A stretch of 64,000 bases of DNA from an uncultured Acidobacteriota bacterium (GTDB lineage Bacteria > Acidobacteriota > Terriglobia > Bryobacterales > Bryobacteraceae): NCBI GenBank assembly GCA_902826685.1, contig CADEFT010000027.1:1-64000 (forward strand), read 5' to 3'. Below the pieces are notes generated by a model. The model worked only from the letters and a program-made list of their open reading frames with translations, was not told the DNA's origin and made no database searches. Within the stretch, counting starts at the first letter, position 1, and every line of letters begins with the position of its first letter. This document shows, one piece after another, positions 32,686-41,220 of the stretch. The position numbers and the translations under genes were made by a program.

Positions 32686-33616
32686 CGCCGCCTGCGTGGC
32701 ACAACTGAATGAAGCGAACGCCGTTTTGCGCCAGGCGCCGCGCCAGCAGCAGTTGGCGTCCGAAATCGTCAGTCTCTTTCACGCCGATGCCATAGAGATC
32801 CTTGACGCTCTTGGGTTCGTTTTCAAAATCGACGATCGACGGGGCGGTGCGCATCATGTTGCCCGCCAGCTCGTAAGCCTTCATGCGCGCGGCAATCTCG
32901 CTATCGAAGACGTAGTCGGCTCGAAACTTCTGGTTCAGGGCGGCGAGCGCCTCCATCTGGCGATCACGCTCAACGCGCGCGGCTCCGGGTGGCGGCATCA
33001 GGTTGGGAATGGGCGTGTCGCCCGGTTGGAACGGCGTGGCCGAATAAGACACGCCAATGTATCCACCCGACAGTTGCACCGGCGACGACGGACGGCCGAT
33101 GTTGACGAAAGCCGGCAGGTTTTTGTTGGTAGTCCCCAGCGCGTAGGTAACCCAACTGCCGAAGCAGGGGTGCTCGAACTGGCGGATCGATTTGCCGGTG
33201 GTGTGTTCGATTACGGCCGGGAAATGATTCGTCTGGTGGCAGTGCATCGACCGCACCACCGCGAACTCGTCGATGGTTTGGCCGATGTGCGGGAACCAGT
33301 CCGACACGGGAATGCCCGACTGCCCGTACCGCTTGAAGGTGCGCAGAATCGGAATGACCGGACGCTTCATGGGCGCGTTGTTATCGCCGAAGCCGATCGC
33401 ATCCATCATCGTACCGGCGAACTTATTGTCCTTAGGATCGAAGGTGTCGATGTGGCTGAGGCCGCCGCACAGAAAGATATAGATCACCGAGCGCGCTTTC
33501 GGCTCGCCGGCCAGGCGCGCGCCGGGCATCTTGCCGTCGTCGGCCCACAGAGCGCCCATGGCCGTGCCGAGGAATCCATTGGCCAGGCGCACCAGAGTCT
33601 CGCGTCGCGTGGGCAT
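32261..33616 (-). CDS. DUF1501 domain protein
   Basis: The 451-aa protein starts with a Tat-like signal (MPTRRETLVRLANGFLGTAMGAL) and has the DUF1501 motifs IFLCGGLSHIDTFDPKD, HCHQTNHFPAVIEHTTGKS, and SEFGRTPWSQ...GRDHNARGF. DUF1501 proteins relate to the alkaline-phosphatase/sulfatase superfamily and pair with DUF1549/DUF1553 proteins in Planctomycetota and Acidobacteriota; the reaction is unknown. ATG 33616 lies four bases after the stop of the DUF1549 gene. Its last 425 bases recur at 29443-29867. Confidence 0.9.
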   Translation of the reverse strand: MPTRRETLVRLANGFLGTAMGALWADDGKMPGARLAGEPKARSVIYIFLCGGLSHIDTFDPKDNKFAGTMMDAIGFGDNNAPMKRPVIPILRTFKRYGQSGIPVSDWFPHIGQTIDEFAVVRSMHCHQTNHFPAVIEHTTGKSIRQFEHPCFGSWVTYALGTTNKNLPAFVNIGRPSSPVQLSGGYIGVSYSATPFQPGDTPIPNLMPPPGAARVERDRQMEALAALNQKFRADYVFDSEIAARMKAYELAGNMMRTAPSIVDFENEPKSVKDLYGIGVKETDDFGRQLLLARRLAQNGVRFIQLCHAGGGNGAWDAHGDMKTHEPLCRSVDQPIAGLVRDLKQQGMLDNTLVVLTSEFGRTPWSQNTTGRDHNARGFSTLLAGGGVKGGVVEGSTDEVGYKALESPHYISDLQATILRQMGLDHKKMDFHVNGRAFHLIEEGTGPITAIL

Positions 33617-33620
33617 AGGA

Positions 33621-35735
33621 TTACCTGACGAACAGGAACTCATCGAGGTTGTAGAGCATCCAGGCGAGGCCCTTCAGGCGAGCGGCGTCGTTTTCGACAT
33701 AGCTCAGCCCGCGGTCACGCTCGACGGGCGAGGGCGCGCGGCCGATGGTGCGGCGGAAGGCCGCGTCCACCGCGCCTTTCAAATCGTTCGATGCATCGCG
33801 CAGGGCCAGGTCCGCCAGCCGTGCCGACGCCTTTTCCACCATCGCGTCGTTCATCAGAAACAACGATTGCGGCGCGGTCACGGTGCTGGTGCGCAGCGGA
33901 CACGGTGTGCGGCCGTCGTCGACGTCAAAGGAATCGAGGAAGTGCGCCATCACGTCGGTCGATGGAATGTAGCCGCGCGCCATATACGCGCCTCGGCGGT
34001 TGGTGCGGTTCTCAAACGTTCCATCGCGCGGCAGGAAGATGCTCTGCTTACTGTCGGCGTTGACGGTCTGGAACGACTTGCCGCCCAGTGTGAAGTCCAG
34101 GTCGCCGGAGCTGAGAAGAATCGAATCCCACAACGGTTCGGCTTCCAGCCGCTGCAGCCGGAAGCGCCAAAGATAGGTATTGGACGGATCGATCTCCATG
34201 TTCTTCGCATCGGCCCGCGACGAGCGCTTGTAGGCGTCTGAGGTCAAAATCAGGTTGTGCAGCCACTTCATGCTGTAGTCGTGGGCGGCGAATTCGGCGG
34301 CCAGGTAATCGAGCAGCGGCTGATTGGCGGGCTTGCCGCCGAGCGTTCCGAAATCGCTGGGCGTGCGGTGCAGCGGTTCGCCGAAATGCCACTGCCAGAT
34401 ACGATTGACGGCCACTCGCGCAAACAGGGGATTCTCCGGCGCGGTGAGCCAGTCGACAAAGCCTTCCCGGCGGCCGTCGCGGAAATCGACATCGGCGGGC
34501 TTCAAAGGAAAGCCGGGCTCGACGGGATTGTCTTTTTCGGGCCGCATCGGATCGCCCGAAGTGAGCACATAGCTTTTGGCGTTCAACAGAACCGGAGACT
34601 CCTCCACCACCCAGTGCGCGGTCAGTTCCGGAGGACGCTTCGGTCCGCGCTGCTTTTTAAGCAACTCGTCATAGCGCGCGATCTCGTCCTTCGGCATGAT
34701 CTCCTTGATCTTGGGCGGATCGATGCGCAGCACCGGGAAATAGTCGTCGGCGATTTTCTGTTCGGCCACACTGCGCTGGCGGGCGGGCTTGCGCACGATG
34801 GCCTGCACGGCGGGCGGCAGCATGCCCACACGCTCGTCATAGAGCTTGTCGCGATAAGACGCCACCACCGTTTCGATCTCCGCTTCGATGGGCTCCATCT
34901 GGCGGCGGTATTCTTCCATGGCGTGGCCGTTGGCGCGAATCTCCGCCGGCCCGGCCAGCACCACCTTGCGCAGCACCAGCGGATCGAACAGCGCCTTCAT
35001 GGCGTAGTAATCCTTCTGGCTGATGGGATCGTAGCGATGGTCGTGGCATTTGGCGCACGCCACCGTCAGACCGAGAAACGCCGAGGAGATGGTTTCCACC
35101 GCGGCGATGGCGATGTCCTGGTCGCGGTTGTTGCGCGTGAGCGCGGCGCGCGCCAGAAAGCCCAGCGCAAACTGATCTTCGGGATTGGCTTCGACGCGTC
35201 CGCGCCGGCCGGTGGCCGACATCGAAGTCAGCGCGCGGTGGCGGTTGCCCACGATTTGCGCACGCACGAACTGGTCATAGGGCAGATCGTTGTTGAGCGC
35301 GTGGATCATCCAATCGCGCCACAGGTAGATGCCGGGCGCCGCGGGCATCACCGAGCCATCGAGGCCGTCGAGATCGGCGTAGCGCAGCACATCGAGCCAA
35401 TGCCGTGCCCAGCGCACGCCATGCTGTGGATCGGCGAGCAGACGGCCGGCCAGGCTCTCGTAGGCTTGCGGGGAATCGTCGGCCAGGAATGCATCCTGCT
35501 GCGCGGGCGTGGGCGGAAGACCGGTCAGGTCGAACGTCAACCGCCGCAGCAGCGTCAGCTTATCGGCCGGACCAGCGGGGGTGAGCCCTTTCTCTTTGTG
35601 CCTTACGCCGAGGAACGCATCGATCGGATTGGCATAGCCCGCGGGGACGGGCGGCTTAACCACCGGCTGCAGGGACCAAAGCTTCGGCTTCTCCGCTCCA
35701 CAGAGAGCGAGCGCGAGCAGCAGGGCAGCTACCAT
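33621..35735 (-). CDS. DUF1549/DUF1553 domain protein
   Basis: The 704-aa secreted protein has a signal peptide (MVAALLLALALCGAEK), DUF1549 (about 35-250, RLTFDLTGLPPTPAQQDAFL and CAKCHDHRYDPISQKDY) and DUF1553 (about 430-690, NRIWQWHFGEPLHRTPSDFG). The CxxCHDHRYDP motif is typical. Unlike the copy at 57289, it lacks an N-terminal cytochrome-like PSC1 domain. These proteins pair with DUF1501 proteins and are thought to act on polymers, but no activity is established. ATG 35735 is preferred over one 12 codons upstream because it begins the signal peptide. Confidence 0.9.
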   Translation of the reverse strand: MVAALLLALALCGAEKPKLWSLQPVVKPPVPAGYANPIDAFLGVRHKEKGLTPAGPADKLTLLRRLTFDLTGLPPTPAQQDAFLADDSPQAYESLAGRLLADPQHGVRWARHWLDVLRYADLDGLDGSVMPAAPGIYLWRDWMIHALNNDLPYDQFVRAQIVGNRHRALTSMSATGRRGRVEANPEDQFALGFLARAALTRNNRDQDIAIAAVETISSAFLGLTVACAKCHDHRYDPISQKDYYAMKALFDPLVLRKVVLAGPAEIRANGHAMEEYRRQMEPIEAEIETVVASYRDKLYDERVGMLPPAVQAIVRKPARQRSVAEQKIADDYFPVLRIDPPKIKEIMPKDEIARYDELLKKQRGPKRPPELTAHWVVEESPVLLNAKSYVLTSGDPMRPEKDNPVEPGFPLKPADVDFRDGRREGFVDWLTAPENPLFARVAVNRIWQWHFGEPLHRTPSDFGTLGGKPANQPLLDYLAAEFAAHDYSMKWLHNLILTSDAYKRSSRADAKNMEIDPSNTYLWRFRLQRLEAEPLWDSILLSSGDLDFTLGGKSFQTVNADSKQSIFLPRDGTFENRTNRRGAYMARGYIPSTDVMAHFLDSFDVDDGRTPCPLRTSTVTAPQSLFLMNDAMVEKASARLADLALRDASNDLKGAVDAAFRRTIGRAPSPVERDRGLSYVENDAARLKGLAWMLYNLDEFLFVR

Positions 35736-35870
35736 GTCCCCTATTTCACTACGGCGGTAGGGGTATTTCAACCGGCGGTCCCAAATGCCGCACGCTATGA
35801 TGGACTGGAGCGGGGAAAAAGCACTTTACTGGTTGAGGACGAACAGCTCAATCGGCTGTCGCGAGCACTT

Positions 35871-36734
35871 ATGAGGATCCACTCCACCATCGCAGCCATC
35901 GGATTGGGGCTGGCAAGCCTGGCGGGCTTTGCCCAGAAGGGCCCTGAATTGACCGCGCGGGAACTGTTCTACGTCCCCGCCGCGACGGCCGCGCCGCCGG
36001 CTGGTAAGAAAGTAGTGGCCGCCAGGCCCCCGGCTCCGCGTCCGCCACAAGCGAAACAGCAGGCGGCCAAAGCCACGCCGGCGCCGCCGGCGGTGCCCGA
36101 AGCCGAGGTGGTCACCATCGAAAATGCCGCCTATGAGGGGCCGCGTCCGCTGGGACTGCGGTACTCGGTTCTGCGGATGAGCCGCAACGGTTCAAGCGAA
36201 GTGGCGCCCGATTCGACGTTCCGCTCCGGCGATAGCGTCGGCATTTCCGTCCAGGCCAACGAGCCGGCTTACCTCTATGTGGTGGCTCGCGGGTCGAGCG
36301 GCAAATGGCAGGTGATGTTCCCGAACAAAGAGTTCCAGGCCGGCGATAATTTTATCGAAGGCGGACGCACCTACCAGCTCCCCACCAACGACGTCTTCTG
36401 GACTTTCGATGAGCACAAGGGCACCGAGAAGATGGTGATCGTCCTTTCGCGCCAGGAAGTGCCGGATCTCGAAAAGCTGATCTACGAACTGACGCAGCCG
36501 GCCAAACCCGTGGAAAAGGCGAAACCCACGGCAACGCCCGCGCCGAAAGAAAAACCCATGATGATTGCCAGCGCCATTGACGACGACCTGGTTGGCCGGC
36601 TGCGCAGCGAAATGCTCAGCCGCGACCTCATCATTGAAAAAGTGAGCAAGAAGGAAGAAGCTCTCTACGCTGTCGAACCAAGCGGCCGTCGCGACGCACG
36701 CCTAGTGATCGATGTCGAATTGAAACACGAGTAA
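35871..36734 (+). CDS. DUF4384 domain protein
   Basis: The 287-aa protein has a signal peptide (STIAAIGLGLASLAGFAQK), a proline/alanine-rich linker (about 38-75), and a DUF4384 domain at about 90-205 with FRSGDSVGISVQANEPAYLYV and FWTFDEHKGTEKMVIVLS. A second Pro/Lys-rich linker and a conserved C-terminal tail follow. DUF4384 is a beta-rich domain found with peptidases and secretion or surface proteins; the function is unknown. First of three genes with 14- and 6-base gaps, so one operon with the caspase-like protein. Confidence 0.82.
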   Translation: MRIHSTIAAIGLGLASLAGFAQKGPELTARELFYVPAATAAPPAGKKVVAARPPAPRPPQAKQQAAKATPAPPAVPEAEVVTIENAAYEGPRPLGLRYSVLRMSRNGSSEVAPDSTFRSGDSVGISVQANEPAYLYVVARGSSGKWQVMFPNKEFQAGDNFIEGGRTYQLPTNDVFWTFDEHKGTEKMVIVLSRQEVPDLEKLIYELTQPAKPVEKAKPTATPAPKEKPMMIASAIDDDLVGRLRSEMLSRDLIIEKVSKKEEALYAVEPSGRRDARLVIDVELKHE

Positions 36735-36748
36735 TTGGTGGTGCTCCG

Positions 36749-37441
36749 ATGATTTTGAGCCACTCGCCCGTCTGGACCGGGCTGATAATTCTGGCCGCGG
36801 CTTCGTCCGCTCTTTTCGGCCAGACGCGAGCAATGACGCAGGGGGCCAACCGCATGGAACTGACCCTCGAATTCCAGGACAAATCGGGCTGGCGCGTGGT
36901 CGATCCCGGTTATGTTTTCGGGAAAGACGACCAACTGCGGTTCCGCTTCAAAACGAACTTCGCCGGCCATCTCTACGTGATGAACCACGGCACCAGCGGC
37001 ACTTACACGAGGTTGTTTCCGCGCCAGGATACGGGCACCGAAAATCGCGTGGTGGCGGGCAAGGAATACCTTGTGCCGGCCACCGGAGGCTCGTTCCGCG
37101 TGGAAGGCCCCGGAGGCTTCGACATTCTGTATTGGGTCATGACGCCGGAAAAATCGTACAAGCCGCTGCCGCCGCCACCACCGGCCACCGGCGGCGCGCC
37201 ATCGAATTTACGGCCGCGGTGCGACGATTCGATTTTACGCGCGCGAGGCGAATGCGTCGACTCCTCGGCTGGCGCGCAAGCCGTGGATGAGTCGCGCCGC
37301 ATGCCTTCGAACCTGAAATCGGTGCCGGCCGGGCGTTCGCGGCAACTGGTGTTCCTGAAGGAACAGGAACAATCGGTGGTGTCGTCGCCCGAGCCGCTGG
37401 CCGGTCCAGTGGTCTACGAGTTCCGTCTGGCCCATCGCTAA
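36749..37441 (+). CDS. DUF4384 domain protein
   Basis: The 230-aa protein has a signal peptide (about 1-25, ending SALFGQ) and a DUF4384 domain at about 35-140 (YVFGKDDQLRFRFKTNFAGHLYVMN, GFDILYWVMTPEKS). The C-terminal part is low complexity, with one proline run near 143-149, and ends in strands. It follows the first DUF4384 gene by 14 bases and precedes the caspase-like gene by 6; the pairing suggests the two DUF4384 proteins work with it. Confidence 0.8.
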   Translation: MILSHSPVWTGLIILAAASSALFGQTRAMTQGANRMELTLEFQDKSGWRVVDPGYVFGKDDQLRFRFKTNFAGHLYVMNHGTSGTYTRLFPRQDTGTENRVVAGKEYLVPATGGSFRVEGPGGFDILYWVMTPEKSYKPLPPPPPATGGAPSNLRPRCDDSILRARGECVDSSAGAQAVDESRRMPSNLKSVPAGRSRQLVFLKEQEQSVVSSPEPLAGPVVYEFRLAHR

Positions 37442-37447
37442 AAACAC

Positions 37448-39508
37448 ATGCCCGCCGTCCCGCTGATCCTCTTCGCCGCCTTCGCTGCCGCCCAGCAGCA
37501 GGCGCCCGCGCCCGGCAAGGCGCGCGATCTGGTGGTGACGCGCATGGAATCGATCGATGCGCCGCTGGCGGGCAAGGCCGCCGTGCCCAAAAGCTACGCC
37601 GTAATCGTGGGTGTTTCCAACTACCGCAATCTCGCCGCCAAGGAGCAGTTGCTGTTCACCGGCGAAGACGCCGAAGCGATGTATTCCATTCTCATCAGCC
37701 GGGAAGGCGGCAACTTCCCGGCCGAGAACGTACACAAGCTGACCGGCGACAGAGCCACGCTGCGCAACATCCGCCATGAAATCGAGACCTGGCTGCCTTC
37801 GGTAGCGAAGGAAGACGACCGCGTGCTGGTCTATTTCGCCGGCCATGGCTTCGTCCATCAGGGCAAGGTCTACCTGGCGCCCGCCGACTTCAGCCGCGCC
37901 GACATCGCGGGCACCGGCTATTCCACCGACGAACTGGGCGCCGCCTTCGGCAGCCGTATCAAAGGCAAATGGAAGGTTCTGCTGACCGATTCGTGCCATT
38001 CGGGCGCGGTCACCTCCGACACCGAGACGCAGACCATCAACAGCCGGTTGAAGGATCTGACGCGGTCCTTGTTTTCCCTAACCGCCAGCCGCGATCGCGA
38101 ACGGTCTTTTGAAAGTAAGGACTGGGGCGGCGGGCACGGCATCTTTACTTACTACGTGGTAAAGGGCCTGGAAGGCGAGGCGGATGAATCGGGCGACGGC
38201 GTGGTGACCGCCGACGAGCTCGCGGCCTATGTGCAGCGCGAGGTACGCCAGGCCAGCACGGCGCGGCAGAATCCCACCGCCGGCGGCAGCTTCGACAATC
38301 AGATGCTGCTGGCCTACAACCCGACTCGCGCCACGCGCGGCGCGCCGCCTCCGCCTGAAACCGGCACGCTCATCTTCGAGTCGAATCGCGACGGGGTGGA
38401 GGTGTTCGTCGATGGCCAGTCGCAAGGCGTGGCGAAGAAAGGCGAGCCGCTGCGCGTGCCGGGCCTCAAGCCGGGCGTGCACACGGTGCGCGCCGTACAC
38501 ATGGGCTACGAGCCGGTGGGGCCGCGCGAGGAACTGGTCTATCCCGGCCAGGAATCCACCATCAAGCTGCTGTTGAACGTGCCGCGCCGCCGCCCCCGCG
38601 CCGCCATCGACAAGTTCGGTCCGGCCGTCGAGCATTACCAGAAAGCGCGCGGACCCGATCAATACAAGCGTGCCGTCACGGATTTCGAAGAAGTGCTTGC
38701 GCTCGATCCCACCTATTCCGAAGCCGCTCTCTACCTCGCCCGCGCCCACCGCGACCTTCACGATTTCCAATCCGCCGAGACCTGGTTTCGCAAAGCCCTG
38801 GACATCGATCCGGACTTTGTGGAGGCCCGCGCCACCTATGGCGGCATGCTGTTTGACAAAGGCGACACCGACGAGGCGATCCGGCAGTTGAATCAGGTCT
38901 TGCGGCGCGACCGTGGCCATGCGCTCGCCTACTACCTGCTCTCGCAGGCCTATCGCATCAAGGAACAATACGGGGAGGCGGTCGACTCCGCGCGCCAGGC
39001 GGTGCGCCTGACGCCCGCCAACGCCGAAGCGCATTTCTGGCTGGCCGAAGGCTTGCGCGGCCAGACGCAGTGGGCGGCCGCGGCGGCCGAATACCGCCAG
39101 TATCTGCAGCTTTCCAACTTCGACAGCAGCGCCGTCGAGAAGTTCGGCTATTACGCCATCGGCTTCAAGTTCTTTCGCAAGAGCCGCGCCGGGACGCAGG
39201 ATGTCTGGCGCGAACTGCGCAACCTCGCCTACTTCGGGCTCTGCGATTGCGAGCAGCGCCAGCAGCGGTTCGAAGCGGCCGTCGCGTTTTGCCAGAAGGC
39301 GCTGGCCTTCGATCCGAAAGATCCCCTCACTCACTACGCGCTCGCCCTCAGTTATATGAAGCAGGCCGACGCCGAAGGCGATCTCGGATTGCTGGTGGCC
39401 GCGCGCAAACACTTCTCGCAAATGATCGCGTTGAACGCGGATCTGGACGAGTCGGCGCGCGCGCGTAAGAACATTTCCGTCATCGACCATTACATGGCCA
39501 CGCGGTAG
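37448..39508 (+). CDS. Caspase-family (C14) protein with PEGA and TPR regions
   Basis: The 686-aa protein has a signal peptide (1-16), a metacaspase-like domain (about 45-285) with the catalytic dyad H133 (YFAGHGF) and C183 (TDSCHSGA), an EF-hand-like loop within it (DESGDGVVTADE), a PEGA domain at about 300-380 (GVEVFVDGQSQGV, LKPGVHTVRAVHMGYEP), and at least six TPR units from about 400 to the end. The signal places it outside the cytoplasm, unlike the cytoplasmic caspase-like effectors of bacterial immune systems. It shares an operon with two DUF4384 proteins. Substrate and trigger are unknown. Confidence 0.88.
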   Translation: MPAVPLILFAAFAAAQQQAPAPGKARDLVVTRMESIDAPLAGKAAVPKSYAVIVGVSNYRNLAAKEQLLFTGEDAEAMYSILISREGGNFPAENVHKLTGDRATLRNIRHEIETWLPSVAKEDDRVLVYFAGHGFVHQGKVYLAPADFSRADIAGTGYSTDELGAAFGSRIKGKWKVLLTDSCHSGAVTSDTETQTINSRLKDLTRSLFSLTASRDRERSFESKDWGGGHGIFTYYVVKGLEGEADESGDGVVTADELAAYVQREVRQASTARQNPTAGGSFDNQMLLAYNPTRATRGAPPPPETGTLIFESNRDGVEVFVDGQSQGVAKKGEPLRVPGLKPGVHTVRAVHMGYEPVGPREELVYPGQESTIKLLLNVPRRRPRAAIDKFGPAVEHYQKARGPDQYKRAVTDFEEVLALDPTYSEAALYLARAHRDLHDFQSAETWFRKALDIDPDFVEARATYGGMLFDKGDTDEAIRQLNQVLRRDRGHALAYYLLSQAYRIKEQYGEAVDSARQAVRLTPANAEAHFWLAEGLRGQTQWAAAAAEYRQYLQLSNFDSSAVEKFGYYAIGFKFFRKSRAGTQDVWRELRNLAYFGLCDCEQRQQRFEAAVAFCQKALAFDPKDPLTHYALALSYMKQADAEGDLGLLVAARKHFSQMIALNADLDESARARKNISVIDHYMATR

Positions 39509-39596
39509 TTCGCCTTACTGTTTCCTGAACCATCGGTCCTATAGAGCGTACAAGTGTGCCCGCCGAATCATACATAGGCAACGCAAAAACCTATCT

Positions 39597-40208
39597 ATGA
39601 ATATCCGGCTCTCTCTCGTATGTATTCCGTTTCTGGCCGCTTCGCTCGCGCACGCCAGTTCGCTCGCTTGTGCGGTGAACGGCGCGGTGGTCGAGTTGTG
39701 CGGCGGCCCCGGTTTTGAAATCACCGTCGATCTCAGCGGCAGCGGTGTGAGTGTGGAGGAAATCGGCGCCTGGGCGAGCCGGCAGTATACGCTGCCGGGA
39801 CAGAGCCTCAACCTGTTCCATCAAAGCGTGTCGTTCTCGAACCTCAAGGCGGCGGAAGGAACGGGCGTTTCAATGGGCTGGGGTGTGTCGATGCCGGCGG
39901 GAGTCCTTGGCGCGCTGGGCTACAGGCTCGATGGGCAGATCGGAGTGCTGGGCCTGTTGACCGGCGCTCCTTCGACGATCAAGGGCGCGGTGCACCTCTC
40001 GCCATCGGCTGCCGGTACTCACTCCTTCGAAATCGGCGTCATTTACGGAACGGCCACTACCGTCTCCGTCGGCGAACTGATAGCGGAGGCTCCGGCAAAC
40101 TGGTTCTCCTCGCAGACGTTCGTGGATCCGGTGGACGCGCCCGAGCCCTCCACGCTGGCGCTGACCTTTGGGCTGCTCGCCGCCATGGCCGCCCGCCGGC
40201 GCCGATGA
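39597..40208 (+). CDS. PEP-CTERM sorted exported protein
   Basis: The 203-aa protein has a signal peptide (LVCIPFLAASLAHASS) and ends with APEPSTLALTFGLLAAMAARRRR: the PEP motif, a hydrophobic helix and an arginine cluster of the PEP-CTERM signal, recognised by exosortase. The body is a beta-rich, low-charge domain with no recognised family. No exosortase gene is in the window. It stands alone between the caspase operon and folP. Confidence 0.85.
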   Translation: MNIRLSLVCIPFLAASLAHASSLACAVNGAVVELCGGPGFEITVDLSGSGVSVEEIGAWASRQYTLPGQSLNLFHQSVSFSNLKAAEGTGVSMGWGVSMPAGVLGALGYRLDGQIGVLGLLTGAPSTIKGAVHLSPSAAGTHSFEIGVIYGTATTVSVGELIAEAPANWFSSQTFVDPVDAPEPSTLALTFGLLAAMAARRRR

Positions 40209-40232
40209 CTGGCGCAGGCATCGTGCTAGCCT

Positions 40233-41117
40233 TTGGAATTGGCCCGTAAACCCTATCTCTGGAAGACTCGCGGACGCGAAATCCTGCTCGGTGAGCGCAC
40301 GCTGATCGTCGGAATTCTGAACGTCACACCGGACTCGTTTTCCGATGGCGGGCGCTACTACGATCCCGATCGTGCCTACGCCCGCGCGCTCGAACTGGAG
40401 GAAGAAGGCGCCGACATTCTCGACATCGGCGCCGAGTCGACCAAGCCCGGCTCGGAGCGTGTGGCCGAGGCCGAAGAGTTGCGCCGCCTGATTCCCGTTC
40501 TCAAGAGGCTGCGCAACCGGCTCAACATCCCCATCTCGGTCGACACCTACAAAGCCGCCGTGGCCGAGAAGGCGATGGAGTTCGACGCGGTGATCATCAA
40601 CGACCCGTCTTCGCTCACCTTCGATCCGAATCTGGCCAAGACGGCGGCCAAGTACGATGCGGGCCTGATTCTGAATCACATGCGCGGCACGCCCGATTCA
40701 TGGGCCAAGCTGCCGTCGCTCAAGGATCCGATGGGTTCGGTGTGCGCGGATCTCGAAGCCTGTGTGCATCGGACGCTGCGGGCGGGCGTGCAGAAGGCGC
40801 GCATGGTTGTCGATCCGGGGCTCGGGTTCGGCAAGCGCAAGGAAGAGAACACGGAGATTCTGGCGCGCCTGCCGATGCTTGCCAAGCTCGACTATCCGAT
40901 CCTGATCGGGCCGTCGCGAAAAAGCTTCCTGCGCCAGGCGACCGACGAGGAGACGGCCTTTGCCGGCGCGGCGGCCGTGACGGCGGCGATTCTGGCCGGG
41001 GCGCACATGGTGCGCGTGCACGACGTCAAGCAGATGGCCGCCGCCGTGCGCATCGCCGATGCCATCGTGCGCGGCGCCGTCACGCTTGAAATCGACACGC
41101 GTCACACGCGGGCGTAG
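40233..41117 (+). CDS. folP: Dihydropteroate synthase
   Basis: The 294-aa enzyme condenses p-aminobenzoate with dihydropterin pyrophosphate in folate synthesis. The signatures are present: VGILNVTPDSFSDGG near the N-terminus, DIGAESTKPGS, and IGPSRKSFLR with the pterin-binding Arg/Lys. Its length is usual for the family. The first codon is TTG at 40233; a second TTG six bases later is equally plausible and no good ribosome-binding site separates them. No other folate gene is adjacent. Confidence 0.93.
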   Translation: MELARKPYLWKTRGREILLGERTLIVGILNVTPDSFSDGGRYYDPDRAYARALELEEEGADILDIGAESTKPGSERVAEAEELRRLIPVLKRLRNRLNIPISVDTYKAAVAEKAMEFDAVIINDPSSLTFDPNLAKTAAKYDAGLILNHMRGTPDSWAKLPSLKDPMGSVCADLEACVHRTLRAGVQKARMVVDPGLGFGKRKEENTEILARLPMLAKLDYPILIGPSRKSFLRQATDEETAFAGAAAVTAAILAGAHMVRVHDVKQMAAAVRIADAIVRGAVTLEIDTRHTRA

Positions 41118-41220
41118 CGCCGCGGAAGCCCGCCCCCTGCCTGATGCCGCAAGGAGGGCGCAGACCGGCTGGCGAACTGACGCAGGCCTCGCCCCTGATA
41201 GAATCGAAGGTCACCAGCGA

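Noticed and set aside
34257..35870. Very long upstream extension of the first DUF4384 gene
   Set aside because: The frame is open over the DUF1549 gene on the other strand; the signal peptide and homology begin at ATG 35871.
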